From assembly GCF_002483205.1 (NCBI RefSeq), contig NZ_DLHM01000006.1, forward strand, positions 124,001 to 188,000: DNA of 64,000 nt, in the 5' to 3' direction. The stretch's first letter is position 1. Every line of letters begins with the position of its first letter. The notes under the pieces are model-generated. The model saw only the letters and a list, made by a program, of their open reading frames with translations, was not told the origin of the DNA and did not search any database. Position numbers and translations under genes: made by a program. Below are positions 52,559-61,520 of this stretch, piece by piece. This DNA is from Flavihumibacter sp. UBA7668 (GTDB taxonomy: Bacteria > Bacteroidota > Bacteroidia > Chitinophagales > Chitinophagaceae).

Positions 52559-54244
52559 TTACCATCCCGGATTTTGTGTGAGTGTATAGCCATTATCCTG
52601 ATAGAGTTTAATCTGATCAAGTGGCAGGGGATCCAGGTAAACTTTAGGATCTGTGAAAAGACGTTGTGATTCGAGTTTGATGGCAGGAATAATATATCCC
52701 TGTGTTCCACCTCCTTCAATATGCACATTGGTATTGGGATATTCTGCTTTGTCGATCCAGGCACCACGGTTAATAGTCAGGTTTTCCTGGGTATCGGCAT
52801 ATTCCAGTTTTTTCCAACGTTTCAGGTCATCCAGCCGGAACCCTTCCATCATCAGCTCTGTACGACGTTCCCGGCGGATTTCCCAGATCAGGGAGGATAC
52901 AGTAGGATCACGCTCCGGATCATCATAAACAACGCCATTAACAGCCGGTAATCCACCCAAAACCTGCAGATCCGGCAAGTTAATACCCGGGCGCTTACGC
53001 AATACATTGATGGATTTGTCCAAGTCGGCCTGCGTTATGGTTCCCAATTCGGCCACAGCCTCCGCATAGTTCATTAATACCTCACCATAGCGGATAACCG
53101 GACCATCGGTTTGGTTTAATGCGCCGCTAGCTTCCGGAGCTGTTTTCAATGCTTCGTTCAGGAATTTATGAATGGAATATCCACTGGTTGAATAATTAGC
53201 AGCATATTGGTTGATCCGCAATTGACCCACAACCGTCTGCGCAAGGCGGGGATCACGATTCGCCATGACATTCGCAATTCCCTGATCACCCTGATATAGT
53301 GGAGAAATGCTGATTGGCAATCCATCGCTGGCAAGGTAAGATTCAACGGCATTCCTTGAAATCCCGGTTTGAGGCTCATTGTTGTTGTAGCTCATTAAAG
53401 CATGTGTCAACATACCGGTTTCATATTTCCGATACATAATAATTTCCTTAAAACCGGAAAGGTCATTACTGCTGAATACAGCACGATAATTATCTGTAAT
53501 TGAAAACTTACCGGAATTGATCACCTCTTCTGCAGCCCATTTAGCAGCCTCCAGATAAGCTGTAGCTTTTGCATCGTCAATTCCATGGTATTTCAGGAAA
53601 GTACCTTCAAATAACATGATTCGGGACATAAATGCCAATACTACTGATTTTGTTACAACAAGCCCAGGCGTGCCATCTGATTCGCGTACGTTTTCCGCAG
53701 CAAACTGAAGATCTTCCAATACTTTATCCATTACAAAAGTTCTGGAATCTCTGGGCTTGAATAATAGATCTTTATCTGCTTCAGCAATCACCTGATCAAA
53801 CCAGGGCACATCGCCATACCGCTTAACAAGATCGTGGTATTCCAATGCACGGAAAAAACGGGCTACGCCACTCCAGTGATTGATTGCCTCTTCCGGCATG
53901 GGTACCTGTTGGATCCGATTCAGGAATAAATTCGCTTTCCGAACCCAGGCAAAAGTCCAACTACCTGAAGTGGATGGAACATTCTGAATCCATTGTGGCG
54001 GCGTAGTACCCGCAAAATCATCATTCAGAGATTGCCCGGAGAAATATCGCCCCCAGGTGAATCCGGAACCATAAGCCGGAAAAAATGCAGTATAAAATCC
54101 CCAGGAAAAAATGCGGACATTGTTTTCACTGGACCAATAAGTTTCATCTGATAACTGATCCAAAGGAGGACGTTCCAGGTAATCTTTTTTACAACTGCTG
54201 AATCCAATAGCAGCAAGTCCCAATATATATAGATACTTTTTCAT
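52559..54244 (-). CDS. SusD/RagB-family nutrient-binding lipoprotein
   Basis: A 561-residue surface lipoprotein that caps its SusC partner and captures substrate outside the cell. The signal is MKKYLYILGLAAIGFSSC, with lipobox Cys18. It has the family's TPR-like helices (GVARFFRALEYHDLVKRYGDVPWF) and the conserved C-terminal part VSSLIWEIRRERRTELMMEGFRLDDLKRWK, seen here in two overlapping pieces. The gene is 19 bases after susC and ends at a strong terminator. The substrate is unknown; the linked phosphoesterase hints at a phosphorylated compound or glycan. Confidence 0.94.
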   Translation of the reverse strand: MKKYLYILGLAAIGFSSCKKDYLERPPLDQLSDETYWSSENNVRIFSWGFYTAFFPAYGSGFTWGRYFSGQSLNDDFAGTTPPQWIQNVPSTSGSWTFAWVRKANLFLNRIQQVPMPEEAINHWSGVARFFRALEYHDLVKRYGDVPWFDQVIAEADKDLLFKPRDSRTFVMDKVLEDLQFAAENVRESDGTPGLVVTKSVVLAFMSRIMLFEGTFLKYHGIDDAKATAYLEAAKWAAEEVINSGKFSITDNYRAVFSSNDLSGFKEIIMYRKYETGMLTHALMSYNNNEPQTGISRNAVESYLASDGLPISISPLYQGDQGIANVMANRDPRLAQTVVGQLRINQYAANYSTSGYSIHKFLNEALKTAPEASGALNQTDGPVIRYGEVLMNYAEAVAELGTITQADLDKSINVLRKRPGINLPDLQVLGGLPAVNGVVYDDPERDPTVSSLIWEIRRERRTELMMEGFRLDDLKRWKKLEYADTQENLTINRGAWIDKAEYPNTNVHIEGGGTQGYIIPAIKLESQRLFTDPKVYLDPLPLDQIKLYQDNGYTLTQNPGW

Positions 54245-54263
54245 GATTGTAAAAATTTAAGAA

Positions 54264-57200
54264 TTATAAGGTTGCCTGTAAGCCAAAGGAAACAGTTTTG
54301 CGGTAAGGATAAACTCTTCCAAAAGTTGCTGCAGGTGAAGAGGGAGTACGGAAACCAACTTCCGGATCAATTGGAACATGCAATTTGTCTCTGGTCCAAA
54401 GGTTCTCTCCGTTTACATAAAAGCGTAAACGTGAAAAACGAAGTCGTTTTGTAATAGTTACAGGTATGGTATATCCCAGAGAAATATTCTTCAGACGGGT
54501 ATAAGCCATATTCATCAGGTATTTATCCTGAATAAGGAAGTTCTGCGTGTTATTACTTTGGCCGGTATTGGTTGGACGCGGATAAAAGGCATTTGGATTG
54601 TCTTCAGTCCAATAATCCATTTGATGTGCATACATATTATCGAAGGGATTAAAGCCAGGAATAGCGATCATTCCATTTCCCCACATTTCGCGTTTACCCA
54701 CGCCCTGAATAAACATATTGAAATCAAATCCTTTAAATTCTGCTCCTAAACGAATACCATATTGGTAACGTGGCGTGCTGTTCCCGATTACAGTAAGATC
54801 ACCTTTATCATCCAGGGAACTGGAACCTCTCCAAATCTCTCCATCGCCATTTAGATCTTTGTATTTAATATCACCAGGGCCATAGAAGAACCAGCCGGAT
54901 TCATGTCTTGACTGAGAAGGTATTTCTTTTACAGGAATATAGTGGCCTTGTGCATCTCGTACTAATTCACCACTGGCGTCCTGTTCAAAATCATCTTTTG
55001 TAAAGAATCGATCGGTTTTATACCCCCAGATTTCTCCCAGTTTTTTTCCTGCATAAAAACCATTAACGAGGTTTCCATCATATTTTGTAATCTCCTCCTG
55101 GAAGTCAGATAACATTAAGGTTCCATTTAAACTCAAACCATTGCGGAAACTATGATTGAGATCAACAGCAATTTCCCATCCTGTAGTTTGTAATTCACCA
55201 TAATTTCTTCTGGGAGGTGCAGATCCGAATGTACTAGGCAGAACAATACCTGGGGTGATCATGTCTTTTGTTGTTCTACGGTACCAGTCGAAGGTCAGTC
55301 CAACCTTTCCATTCAGGAACCTTGCATCCAAACCGAAATCAAGGGTATTAATAGTTTCCCATTTGAGTGTATTTGGTACCAGATTCGGCGTGTTAACAGT
55401 TAACAGATTGGAACCACCAATCCACCAACCGGATGCACTGGAACTCATGGAAGGACGGAATGTAGCACTTCCAACATCCGTACTACCTACTGAACCGTAG
55501 GATGCTCTAATCTTTAAGTGATCTAAATAGTCTCTGGTGAACTCCATAAAGTTTTCTTCACTGATAACATAACCAGCGGATGCGGATTTAAATAAATTCC
55601 ATTGGTCCTGAGCTGGGAAAAAAGACGAACCATCATAACGTGCGTTTAATTCCAACAGGTATTTTCCTTTATAGTCATAATTGATCCGGCCAAAAAAGCC
55701 CTGTGTTGACCAATGACCACGACCTCCACCAATGTATTGATCACCTGTTGCCAGGTCCAGTTCCGGAAGATTCTGGTCAATCAGGTCGCGACGTTCTGAA
55801 TATTGAGACCACCCTTTGTAAAGATCCACATCCATACCGCCGATAAATTTGAAATTATGATCCGTAAATTTTTTCTGGTATGTTCCAAAGGCTTTTACGG
55901 TATGCTGTTCGTTCCAACCGGAAGAGTAGGAGACACGGTTTGCCGAAACAGGAGATACCTGGATATAATCCCATATCGGATTCCATTGATTCCAGGCAAA
56001 TACCTGCCCACCAGGTTCATAATAATGATTGTTATTGCTTGTATACGTGTAATTCGCATTAAAGGTGAGGCCTTTTGTAATTTTAAATAAGCCTCCCAAT
56101 TGAGCACGGACAAAGTTGTTGGTATTCTCTGTCATATTAGCCTGCTCCATTTCCGAAATAATATTACGGAATCCTTTACCCTGGTAGGTTCCATAAGGAT
56201 ACACACCATGCCAGCGATACATATAATAAAGAGGATCGAATGTTGCGCCACTATAAGAAAACGGCGTTTCAAATTCTGATTTTGTCAGGATGATTTTTCC
56301 ATTTATATCTAACCAGGGGGTAACGGAAGAGTTAACGCCAATAGTTGCATTGTATCTTTTGAACTGATCCGTTTTAACTTTTAAAACACCTTCCTGCCCC
56401 ATGTATCCCAGACTTACATTAAAGGACGTTTTTTCATTACCACCAGAGAAATTTAAGTTATGATTTTGCTGCGGAGCCCATTTTCTCATGTATTCTTTAG
56501 CCGGATCCCATGGGCGATAATAATAAGCACGACCTCCAATAATTTCAAAATCGCGTCCTTCCACCATTTCACGTCCTAAATCCTGACCGCCATAGGTACG
56601 CTGCCATTCGCGAATTTTTTCAATACTCTCACTCGTAAATGTCATACCTATGGAACCAAAGAAATCCTGATTTGGATTAGTTCTCTGTGCTGCTGATAAT
56701 GTATATGTTGGTCCGTCAGCAGCATCCGCATTTCTAGGTTGTGTAGTTGGTGTACTCCAGGAAAAGTTATTATTGTAATTAATTGTTGAGCGACTGTTTT
56801 TCTTACCTGATTTGGTGGTAATTAAAATAACTCCCCAGGTAGCCCTGCTTCCATAAATTGAAGCTGAAGCAGCATCTTTCAGTACTGAAATGGACTCAAT
56901 ATCATCCGGGTTCAATAATTGAAGATTGGGAAATTCAACGTTATCTACCAGAATAAGCGGTTGTGCGCCATTTCCTGCATTAGTTGATCCGGTCAAACCT
57001 CGTAAACGAATCGTTGGATTAGTTGCCAGATCACCTGTTGTTGTGGTAATACTTAAACCAGGAACAGCACCCTGTAAGGCGCGGCCCACATCCGTTACAG
57101 GACGTGATTCCATTACTTTGCTCACTTGTACAGTTGAAACTGCTCCCGTAAGGTTGGCCTTTTTCTGAGTACCATATCCTACTACAACCACATTATCCAG

Positions 57201-57497
57201 TGAGTTTTCGTCTTCCTCCAGCTGAATCCGGATACTTGATTGATTACTAATTCGAATGGTTTGTTTAATAAAACCAATCGAACTAATTGAAAGTGAACTA
57301 ACGCCGTTTGGCAGCGTTATGCTAAACCTGCCCATTTCATCTGTTGAAGTTCCTGCCTCTCCAGCTGAAATTGTTGCACCTATAACAGGCTGCTGGGAAG
57401 ATCGATTTACGACCTCACCCGTAATTGTCTGCGCAGTTGCCCAGCTGCTTAAGCAGCATAGCACGGCAAACAAAAGGAAATTCTTAATTTTTCCCAT
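54264..57497 (-). CDS. SusC/RagA-family TonB-linked outer-membrane transporter
   Basis: A receptor of about 1077 residues. I choose the ATG at 57497 (MGKIKNFLLFAVLCC, signal ending SSWATAQ); the frame could begin at 57545 but would lose the signal peptide position. It has a carboxypeptidase-regulatory-like domain, the SusC signature VVVVGYGTQKKANLTGAVSTV ahead of the plug, PTIRLRGLTGSTNAGNGAQP and ILVDNVEFPN, then the barrel ending KTVSFGLQATL. The start overlaps the end of the phosphoesterase gene by 14 bases, so expression is coupled. It imports the ligand captured by the SusD-like protein. Confidence 0.94.
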   Translation of the reverse strand: MGKIKNFLLFAVLCCLSSWATAQTITGEVVNRSSQQPVIGATISAGEAGTSTDEMGRFSITLPNGVSSLSISSIGFIKQTIRISNQSSIRIQLEEDENSLDNVVVVGYGTQKKANLTGAVSTVQVSKVMESRPVTDVGRALQGAVPGLSITTTTGDLATNPTIRLRGLTGSTNAGNGAQPLILVDNVEFPNLQLLNPDDIESISVLKDAASASIYGSRATWGVILITTKSGKKNSRSTINYNNNFSWSTPTTQPRNADAADGPTYTLSAAQRTNPNQDFFGSIGMTFTSESIEKIREWQRTYGGQDLGREMVEGRDFEIIGGRAYYYRPWDPAKEYMRKWAPQQNHNLNFSGGNEKTSFNVSLGYMGQEGVLKVKTDQFKRYNATIGVNSSVTPWLDINGKIILTKSEFETPFSYSGATFDPLYYMYRWHGVYPYGTYQGKGFRNIISEMEQANMTENTNNFVRAQLGGLFKITKGLTFNANYTYTSNNNHYYEPGGQVFAWNQWNPIWDYIQVSPVSANRVSYSSGWNEQHTVKAFGTYQKKFTDHNFKFIGGMDVDLYKGWSQYSERRDLIDQNLPELDLATGDQYIGGGRGHWSTQGFFGRINYDYKGKYLLELNARYDGSSFFPAQDQWNLFKSASAGYVISEENFMEFTRDYLDHLKIRASYGSVGSTDVGSATFRPSMSSSASGWWIGGSNLLTVNTPNLVPNTLKWETINTLDFGLDARFLNGKVGLTFDWYRRTTKDMITPGIVLPSTFGSAPPRRNYGELQTTGWEIAVDLNHSFRNGLSLNGTLMLSDFQEEITKYDGNLVNGFYAGKKLGEIWGYKTDRFFTKDDFEQDASGELVRDAQGHYIPVKEIPSQSRHESGWFFYGPGDIKYKDLNGDGEIWRGSSSLDDKGDLTVIGNSTPRYQYGIRLGAEFKGFDFNMFIQGVGKREMWGNGMIAIPGFNPFDNMYAHQMDYWTEDNPNAFYPRPTNTGQSNNTQNFLIQDKYLMNMAYTRLKNISLGYTIPVTITKRLRFSRLRFYVNGENLWTRDKLHVPIDPEVGFRTPSSPAATFGRVYPYRKTVSFGLQATL

Positions 57498-59388
57498 GTC
57501 TACTTGTTTTGGTTTTAGATGTATGTTTGTTTTTGTAATAAGCAATGGTTCCTTCTATCAGGCTGATCCAGATGCCACCACTTTCATCAGCACGAATTCC
57601 ATTTACAGATGAGTTCCCTGCCTTATGCTTCCAAAGCAGTTCACCAGTTTTTTCATCCAGCGCCACCAGTAGTCCGTTTTTTCCTCCTGCATATACTACG
57701 CCGTCAGCAACGGTAATTGGACATGGGTTGTGCTCATAACCAAACCCGGCATAGGTGGCCCATTTAGTTTGCATGCTATCCGGAAGGGTAGAAACTGCAA
57801 TAATCGAATCATTCATCAGTTTCGCATAGACGTTGTGATTGTCTGAAGAACCCCCTAATGATTCACGGACACGATGGCGATTATTTCTCCAGATAGTGTT
57901 ACCTGTTGTAAGGTCTATAGCTGTCATATAACGATCAGGTGCAACAATCAATACTTTATTGTCTGCAATCACCGGTACAACATTGCCCGGTGAATACAAT
58001 TTTTGTGGAGACCCATTGGTCCATTTCCAAATAAGTTGCCCTGAATTGCTATTTAAACAGTAAAGATGTTTATCCCAGGCTCCAAAAACCAACTTATCTC
58101 CATCGAGTGTTGCACGGGCCTGGATTTGACCTTGAACTCCATCAAATTTCCATTGTATTGATCCGTTTTCTGCAGATAAACAATACATCGTGCCATTGCC
58201 TGATCCAATATAGATACGGTCATTTTTTGCTATAGCTTCACTTATAGCCGGCACACTAAGGGTCTGTTCCCAAATAACCGCCCCGGTTTTTAATTCAAGT
58301 GACTGAAGTTTACCATCGATGCCACCTACAATTACCTGTTTGCCCAGGACGAATGGGGTTGAATAAACCGACCCTGGCAATTTTACCTGCCATTCAATCC
58401 GGTTGGATTTGCGATTCAATAATTTAACCGTGCCATCTGAACCTCCATAAATAACCTGATTCCTGCCTGCAGGTACAGCAGCCGTGAATATGGAACTATT
58501 ATCAGTAAACTGATAAACCGGATAAAATGCTTTAAAACTATCATTCACTGAATAGTCGGGTACCAATCCGTTTAGTTTTTTATCCAGTGCAGGATTGGAT
58601 GATAATGAAAGTGAATAAGCTAATCGTGTATTCAGCTCACCCACAATTTTTTGATGAATCTGTACTGAGTCTTTATTTAGGACAACTATGTTATAACCCA
58701 CTCCAGGTGTGCCTTTGGGTAAACTTGAACGTCCCATAATACCTGTTATTCCATCAAAATTGTGGATCGATAATCTGTGCCCGTGTCCGCATAATGCTAA
58801 TTTGGTAGGCACTGTTTTTAAAATTCGCGTTACATCATACCAGTTATCCAAACCATCACCTAATGGATAATGTGCAAGAGAAACCACCATTTGACCTTGT
58901 TTTACTTCTGCCTTCAGCGTTTTTTCAAGCCATAACAAGTCTTCCTGTTTAACATGTCCATCACCCATTTTCATATAGGGGCCTGTATTAAATCCAATAA
59001 AATAGAAATCACCTGTAGAAAAGTGAATGCGATCTTCTTTCCATAACTCGAGGTATTTTTTTCCTGCAGTTTCAGACCAGTTGGTTTCATGGTTGCCGGG
59101 TAACATATAATACCTGGTCTTTAGCTTTGAAACAAGGTTATAAACAGCTTCCAATTCAGCATTGGATCCTGTATTGGTAATATCACCGGTGATTACAACA
59201 AAATCCACACTGTCTTTATTGATGTCATCTATAATTGTGGCAAGTCCTGTTTCACTATCACTACCCGGACTTACATGTAAATCGGTCAGGAAGGCGAAAC
59301 GGACTTGTTTCTGTGATTGCAAAGCCGAATGAAGGAAAATCAGCATTAAAAAAAGTATACTGCATTTTCTGGTTAAATGAAGGTGCAT
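57484..59388 (-). CDS. Secreted metallophosphoesterase fused to PQQ-type beta-propeller
   Basis: A 634-residue protein with a signal peptide (MHLHLTRKCSILFLMLIFLHSALQSQ). Residues about 28-265 form a calcineurin-like phosphoesterase whose metal ligands are visible in FLTDLHVSPG, VVITGDITNTG, LPGNHETNW, SLAHYPLGD and GHGHR. Residues about 290-625 hold PQQ-like propeller blades (VNGIRADESGGIW, AVIWEQTLSVPAIS, NIYCLSAENGSIQWKF-like units, GLLVALDEKTGELLWKHK). It lies between the DeoR gene and susC in a single operon, so it probably removes phosphate from the substrate at the surface or in the periplasm. The propeller may bind ligand. Confidence 0.85.
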   Translation of the reverse strand: MHLHLTRKCSILFLMLIFLHSALQSQKQVRFAFLTDLHVSPGSDSETGLATIIDDINKDSVDFVVITGDITNTGSNAELEAVYNLVSKLKTRYYMLPGNHETNWSETAGKKYLELWKEDRIHFSTGDFYFIGFNTGPYMKMGDGHVKQEDLLWLEKTLKAEVKQGQMVVSLAHYPLGDGLDNWYDVTRILKTVPTKLALCGHGHRLSIHNFDGITGIMGRSSLPKGTPGVGYNIVVLNKDSVQIHQKIVGELNTRLAYSLSLSSNPALDKKLNGLVPDYSVNDSFKAFYPVYQFTDNSSIFTAAVPAGRNQVIYGGSDGTVKLLNRKSNRIEWQVKLPGSVYSTPFVLGKQVIVGGIDGKLQSLELKTGAVIWEQTLSVPAISEAIAKNDRIYIGSGNGTMYCLSAENGSIQWKFDGVQGQIQARATLDGDKLVFGAWDKHLYCLNSNSGQLIWKWTNGSPQKLYSPGNVVPVIADNKVLIVAPDRYMTAIDLTTGNTIWRNNRHRVRESLGGSSDNHNVYAKLMNDSIIAVSTLPDSMQTKWATYAGFGYEHNPCPITVADGVVYAGGKNGLLVALDEKTGELLWKHKAGNSSVNGIRADESGGIWISLIEGTIAYYKNKHTSKTKTSRHGKN

Positions 59389-59412
59389 GCCGGGAATTCT
59401 TTTTTTAGTGAA

Positions 59413-60165
59413 TCAAATAGTTCGGATTCCTTTCAACTTTAGTTCGTTCAACATCGGGTCAAAAGGCGCTCTTTCTGTTACCAGTATATCTATTTCACTA
59501 AGCGGACATAATTGTATCGGTTGAATGGTGTTTATTTTCTCTGATATGGTTAATCCAATCACTTTTCGGGAAGATTCAATCATTGCTTTTTTCAGGATTA
59601 CCACATCCCAGTCATTATCGGAAACACCGAATTCAGGATGGATGGCATTGATCCCTAAAATGCATAAATCAGCACGAATTGATTTAATCTGTTCGATGGC
59701 CTGATGCCCTACCGTTATTCTGGAATTTTTTGAAAGCTTGTCGCCAATTACTATGATTTCAATATTGGGATGTTGCATGTATTCGCATATTGCTGGTACA
59801 CTACCGCAGAAAAATGTCGCTTTTAAACCTGGAGGTAAAGCTTTGGCTAGTTCTATAACTGTAGTTCCCCCGGTTGTAATAACCACCATTCCATCTTCGA
59901 TCAGGTGAACAGCTTTGCGACCAATTTCCTTTTTGGCTCCTATCGCATAAATTTCCTCTGGAGAGGACCAGTTCTGATAATGAAAAGAGGGAGACATTGC
60001 ACCGCCATGTACCTTGATCAACTTACCAAGTTGTTGCAATTCCTCCAGATCCCGCCGAATGGTATCCTGCGATACACAGATCTCTTCGCTGATGGCACCC
60101 GAAAGTATTTTGTTGTGCAGGTTTACCTTCTGAAGTATATAGGCCTGTCGTTCTTTTTTAAGCAT
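59413..60165 (-). CDS. DeoR-family transcriptional regulator (copy 2)
   Basis: I start this regulator at MLKKERQAYILQKVNLHN (60165), giving 250 residues and an exact match in layout to copy 1; the longer frame to 60249 adds a hydrophobic, unrelated leader. It has a helix-turn-helix (EICVSQDTIRRDLEELQQLGK) and a sensor domain (VITTGGTTVIELAKALPPG, IEIIVIGDKLSKNSRITVG). It stands 24 bases upstream of the phosphoesterase gene, so it is probably the first gene of the SusC/SusD operon and its local repressor. The upstream DNA is rich in GCAAAA repeats and holds the 11-mer shared with copy 1. Confidence 0.9.
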   Translation of the reverse strand: MLKKERQAYILQKVNLHNKILSGAISEEICVSQDTIRRDLEELQQLGKLIKVHGGAMSPSFHYQNWSSPEEIYAIGAKKEIGRKAVHLIEDGMVVITTGGTTVIELAKALPPGLKATFFCGSVPAICEYMQHPNIEIIVIGDKLSKNSRITVGHQAIEQIKSIRADLCILGINAIHPEFGVSDNDWDVVILKKAMIESSRKVIGLTISEKINTIQPIQLCPLSEIDILVTERAPFDPMLNELKLKGIRTI

Positions 60166-60278
60166 GGCAGTAAGCTTGGCTACTTGTTTGGTAAGTCCAA
60201 AGTAGGAGAAAAAACGCAAAAAAGCGCAAAATGCCAGATTAAAAAGCAATTAACAGCAAAAAAATCCTGATTAATGCA

Positions 60279-60289
60279 CTAAATATTGC
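60279..60289. promoter_or_regulatory. Shared 11-mer CTAAATATTGC upstream of deoR copy 2
   Basis: An exact match to 52488-52498 upstream of the other DeoR gene, here about 114 bases from the ATG. Nearby GCAAAA/GCAATA direct repeats (60215-60310) may be additional half-sites. Confidence 0.4.
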
Positions 60290-60334
60290 AAAAGAGCAAT
60301 AAAAAGATGCAAATTCACCAATGTGGTTGAATTG

Positions 60335-61519
60335 CTAACGGTTTTGTTTAGACGGAGAAGCGAAATATAGCAGGAGCAGACCAGCAATTACCGAAATTAC
60401 AGCTCCAATCAATATGGCAAGTTTTGCAATATTTTGCAGGATTGGGTCCGTAAACGCCAGCATTGTTATAAATATCGACATCGTAAACCCAATGCCCGCC
60501 AATGCTCCCATGCCAATTAACTGGGTCCAGTTGGTGCCGCTCGGACGCTCACCCAACTTCGTTGCCACAGTTATCCAGGATGCCAGCGTTATGCCAATCG
60601 GTTTTCCCAATACCAGTCCGGCTAAAACTCCCCAACTCAGACTGGTAGTAATTGCCTCTGTGAAATTGCCGGGAATTTCTATGGCTGTATTCGCCAGGGC
60701 AAACAGGGGCAGGATGATGAAATTGACCGGATCATGCAGGGTGTGTTCATAGTTGGAGAGCCGGTCCAGCGGTACTAAAAAGGCTATCAGTACGCCAGCA
60801 ATGGTAGCATGGATTCCCGAATTAAAAATGCAATACCAAACCAGCAATCCGATTATCAGGGTAACCCACCATTTATTACCACGTAACCTGTTCAGGAGAT
60901 GCAGTATACCCAATAAAACAGCTCCACCCAGCAGGTAATACCAGGAAATATCGCCACCATAAAACACGGCAATCACCAGGATTGCACCCAGGTCATCAAT
61001 TATTGCCAGCGCCATCAGAAAGATCTTTAATTGCACCGGAACACGGTTCCCCAATAAAGAAGCAACGCCTAAGGAAAAGGCAATATCAGTAGCCATCGGA
61101 ATCCCCCAGCCACTATGATATGGGGTGGATGAATTAAACAACAGATAAATGCCGGCTGGTACCAGCATTCCCCCAAGCGCGGCCGCTATGGGTAAGGATG
61201 CTTTTTTAATGGAGGATAATTCACCTATCAACAATTCCCGCTTGATCTCCATTCCAACCAAAAAGAAAAACAAGGTCATGAACCCATCATTGATCCAATG
61301 TAAAATAGAGTGGGGGAGATGAAGAAAAGGCAGTAGATGAACCTCTCTTTCCATCAAATGAATATAGGTATCCTTCCATTGGCTATTCGCCAGTAATAAA
61401 GATACCACCGTACAAACCAGCAAAGTAACCCCCACTGCCCGGCTGTCTTTGATAAACTCCTGAATCGGACTGATTAGTTGTTTCCTGATGATCTGCCGTA
61501 TGCTGGGGATTTTTGCCAT
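60335..61519 (-). CDS. nhaA: Na+/H+ antiporter NhaA
   Basis: A 394-residue inner-membrane antiporter that exports sodium in exchange for protons. The core motif ALAIIDDLGAILVIAVFY contains the paired aspartates that bind the ion. Other conserved pieces are WINDGFMTLFFFLVGMEIKRE, GGMLVPAGIYLLFN, MATDIAFSLGV and GIGFTMSIFITMLAF. Length and helix count are normal for the family. It follows the OstA-like gene by 2 bases on the same strand, so the two are likely co-transcribed. Confidence 0.96.
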   Translation of the reverse strand: MAKIPSIRQIIRKQLISPIQEFIKDSRAVGVTLLVCTVVSLLLANSQWKDTYIHLMEREVHLLPFLHLPHSILHWINDGFMTLFFFLVGMEIKRELLIGELSSIKKASLPIAAALGGMLVPAGIYLLFNSSTPYHSGWGIPMATDIAFSLGVASLLGNRVPVQLKIFLMALAIIDDLGAILVIAVFYGGDISWYYLLGGAVLLGILHLLNRLRGNKWWVTLIIGLLVWYCIFNSGIHATIAGVLIAFLVPLDRLSNYEHTLHDPVNFIILPLFALANTAIEIPGNFTEAITTSLSWGVLAGLVLGKPIGITLASWITVATKLGERPSGTNWTQLIGMGALAGIGFTMSIFITMLAFTDPILQNIAKLAILIGAVISVIAGLLLLYFASPSKQNR

Positions 61520-61520
61520 T

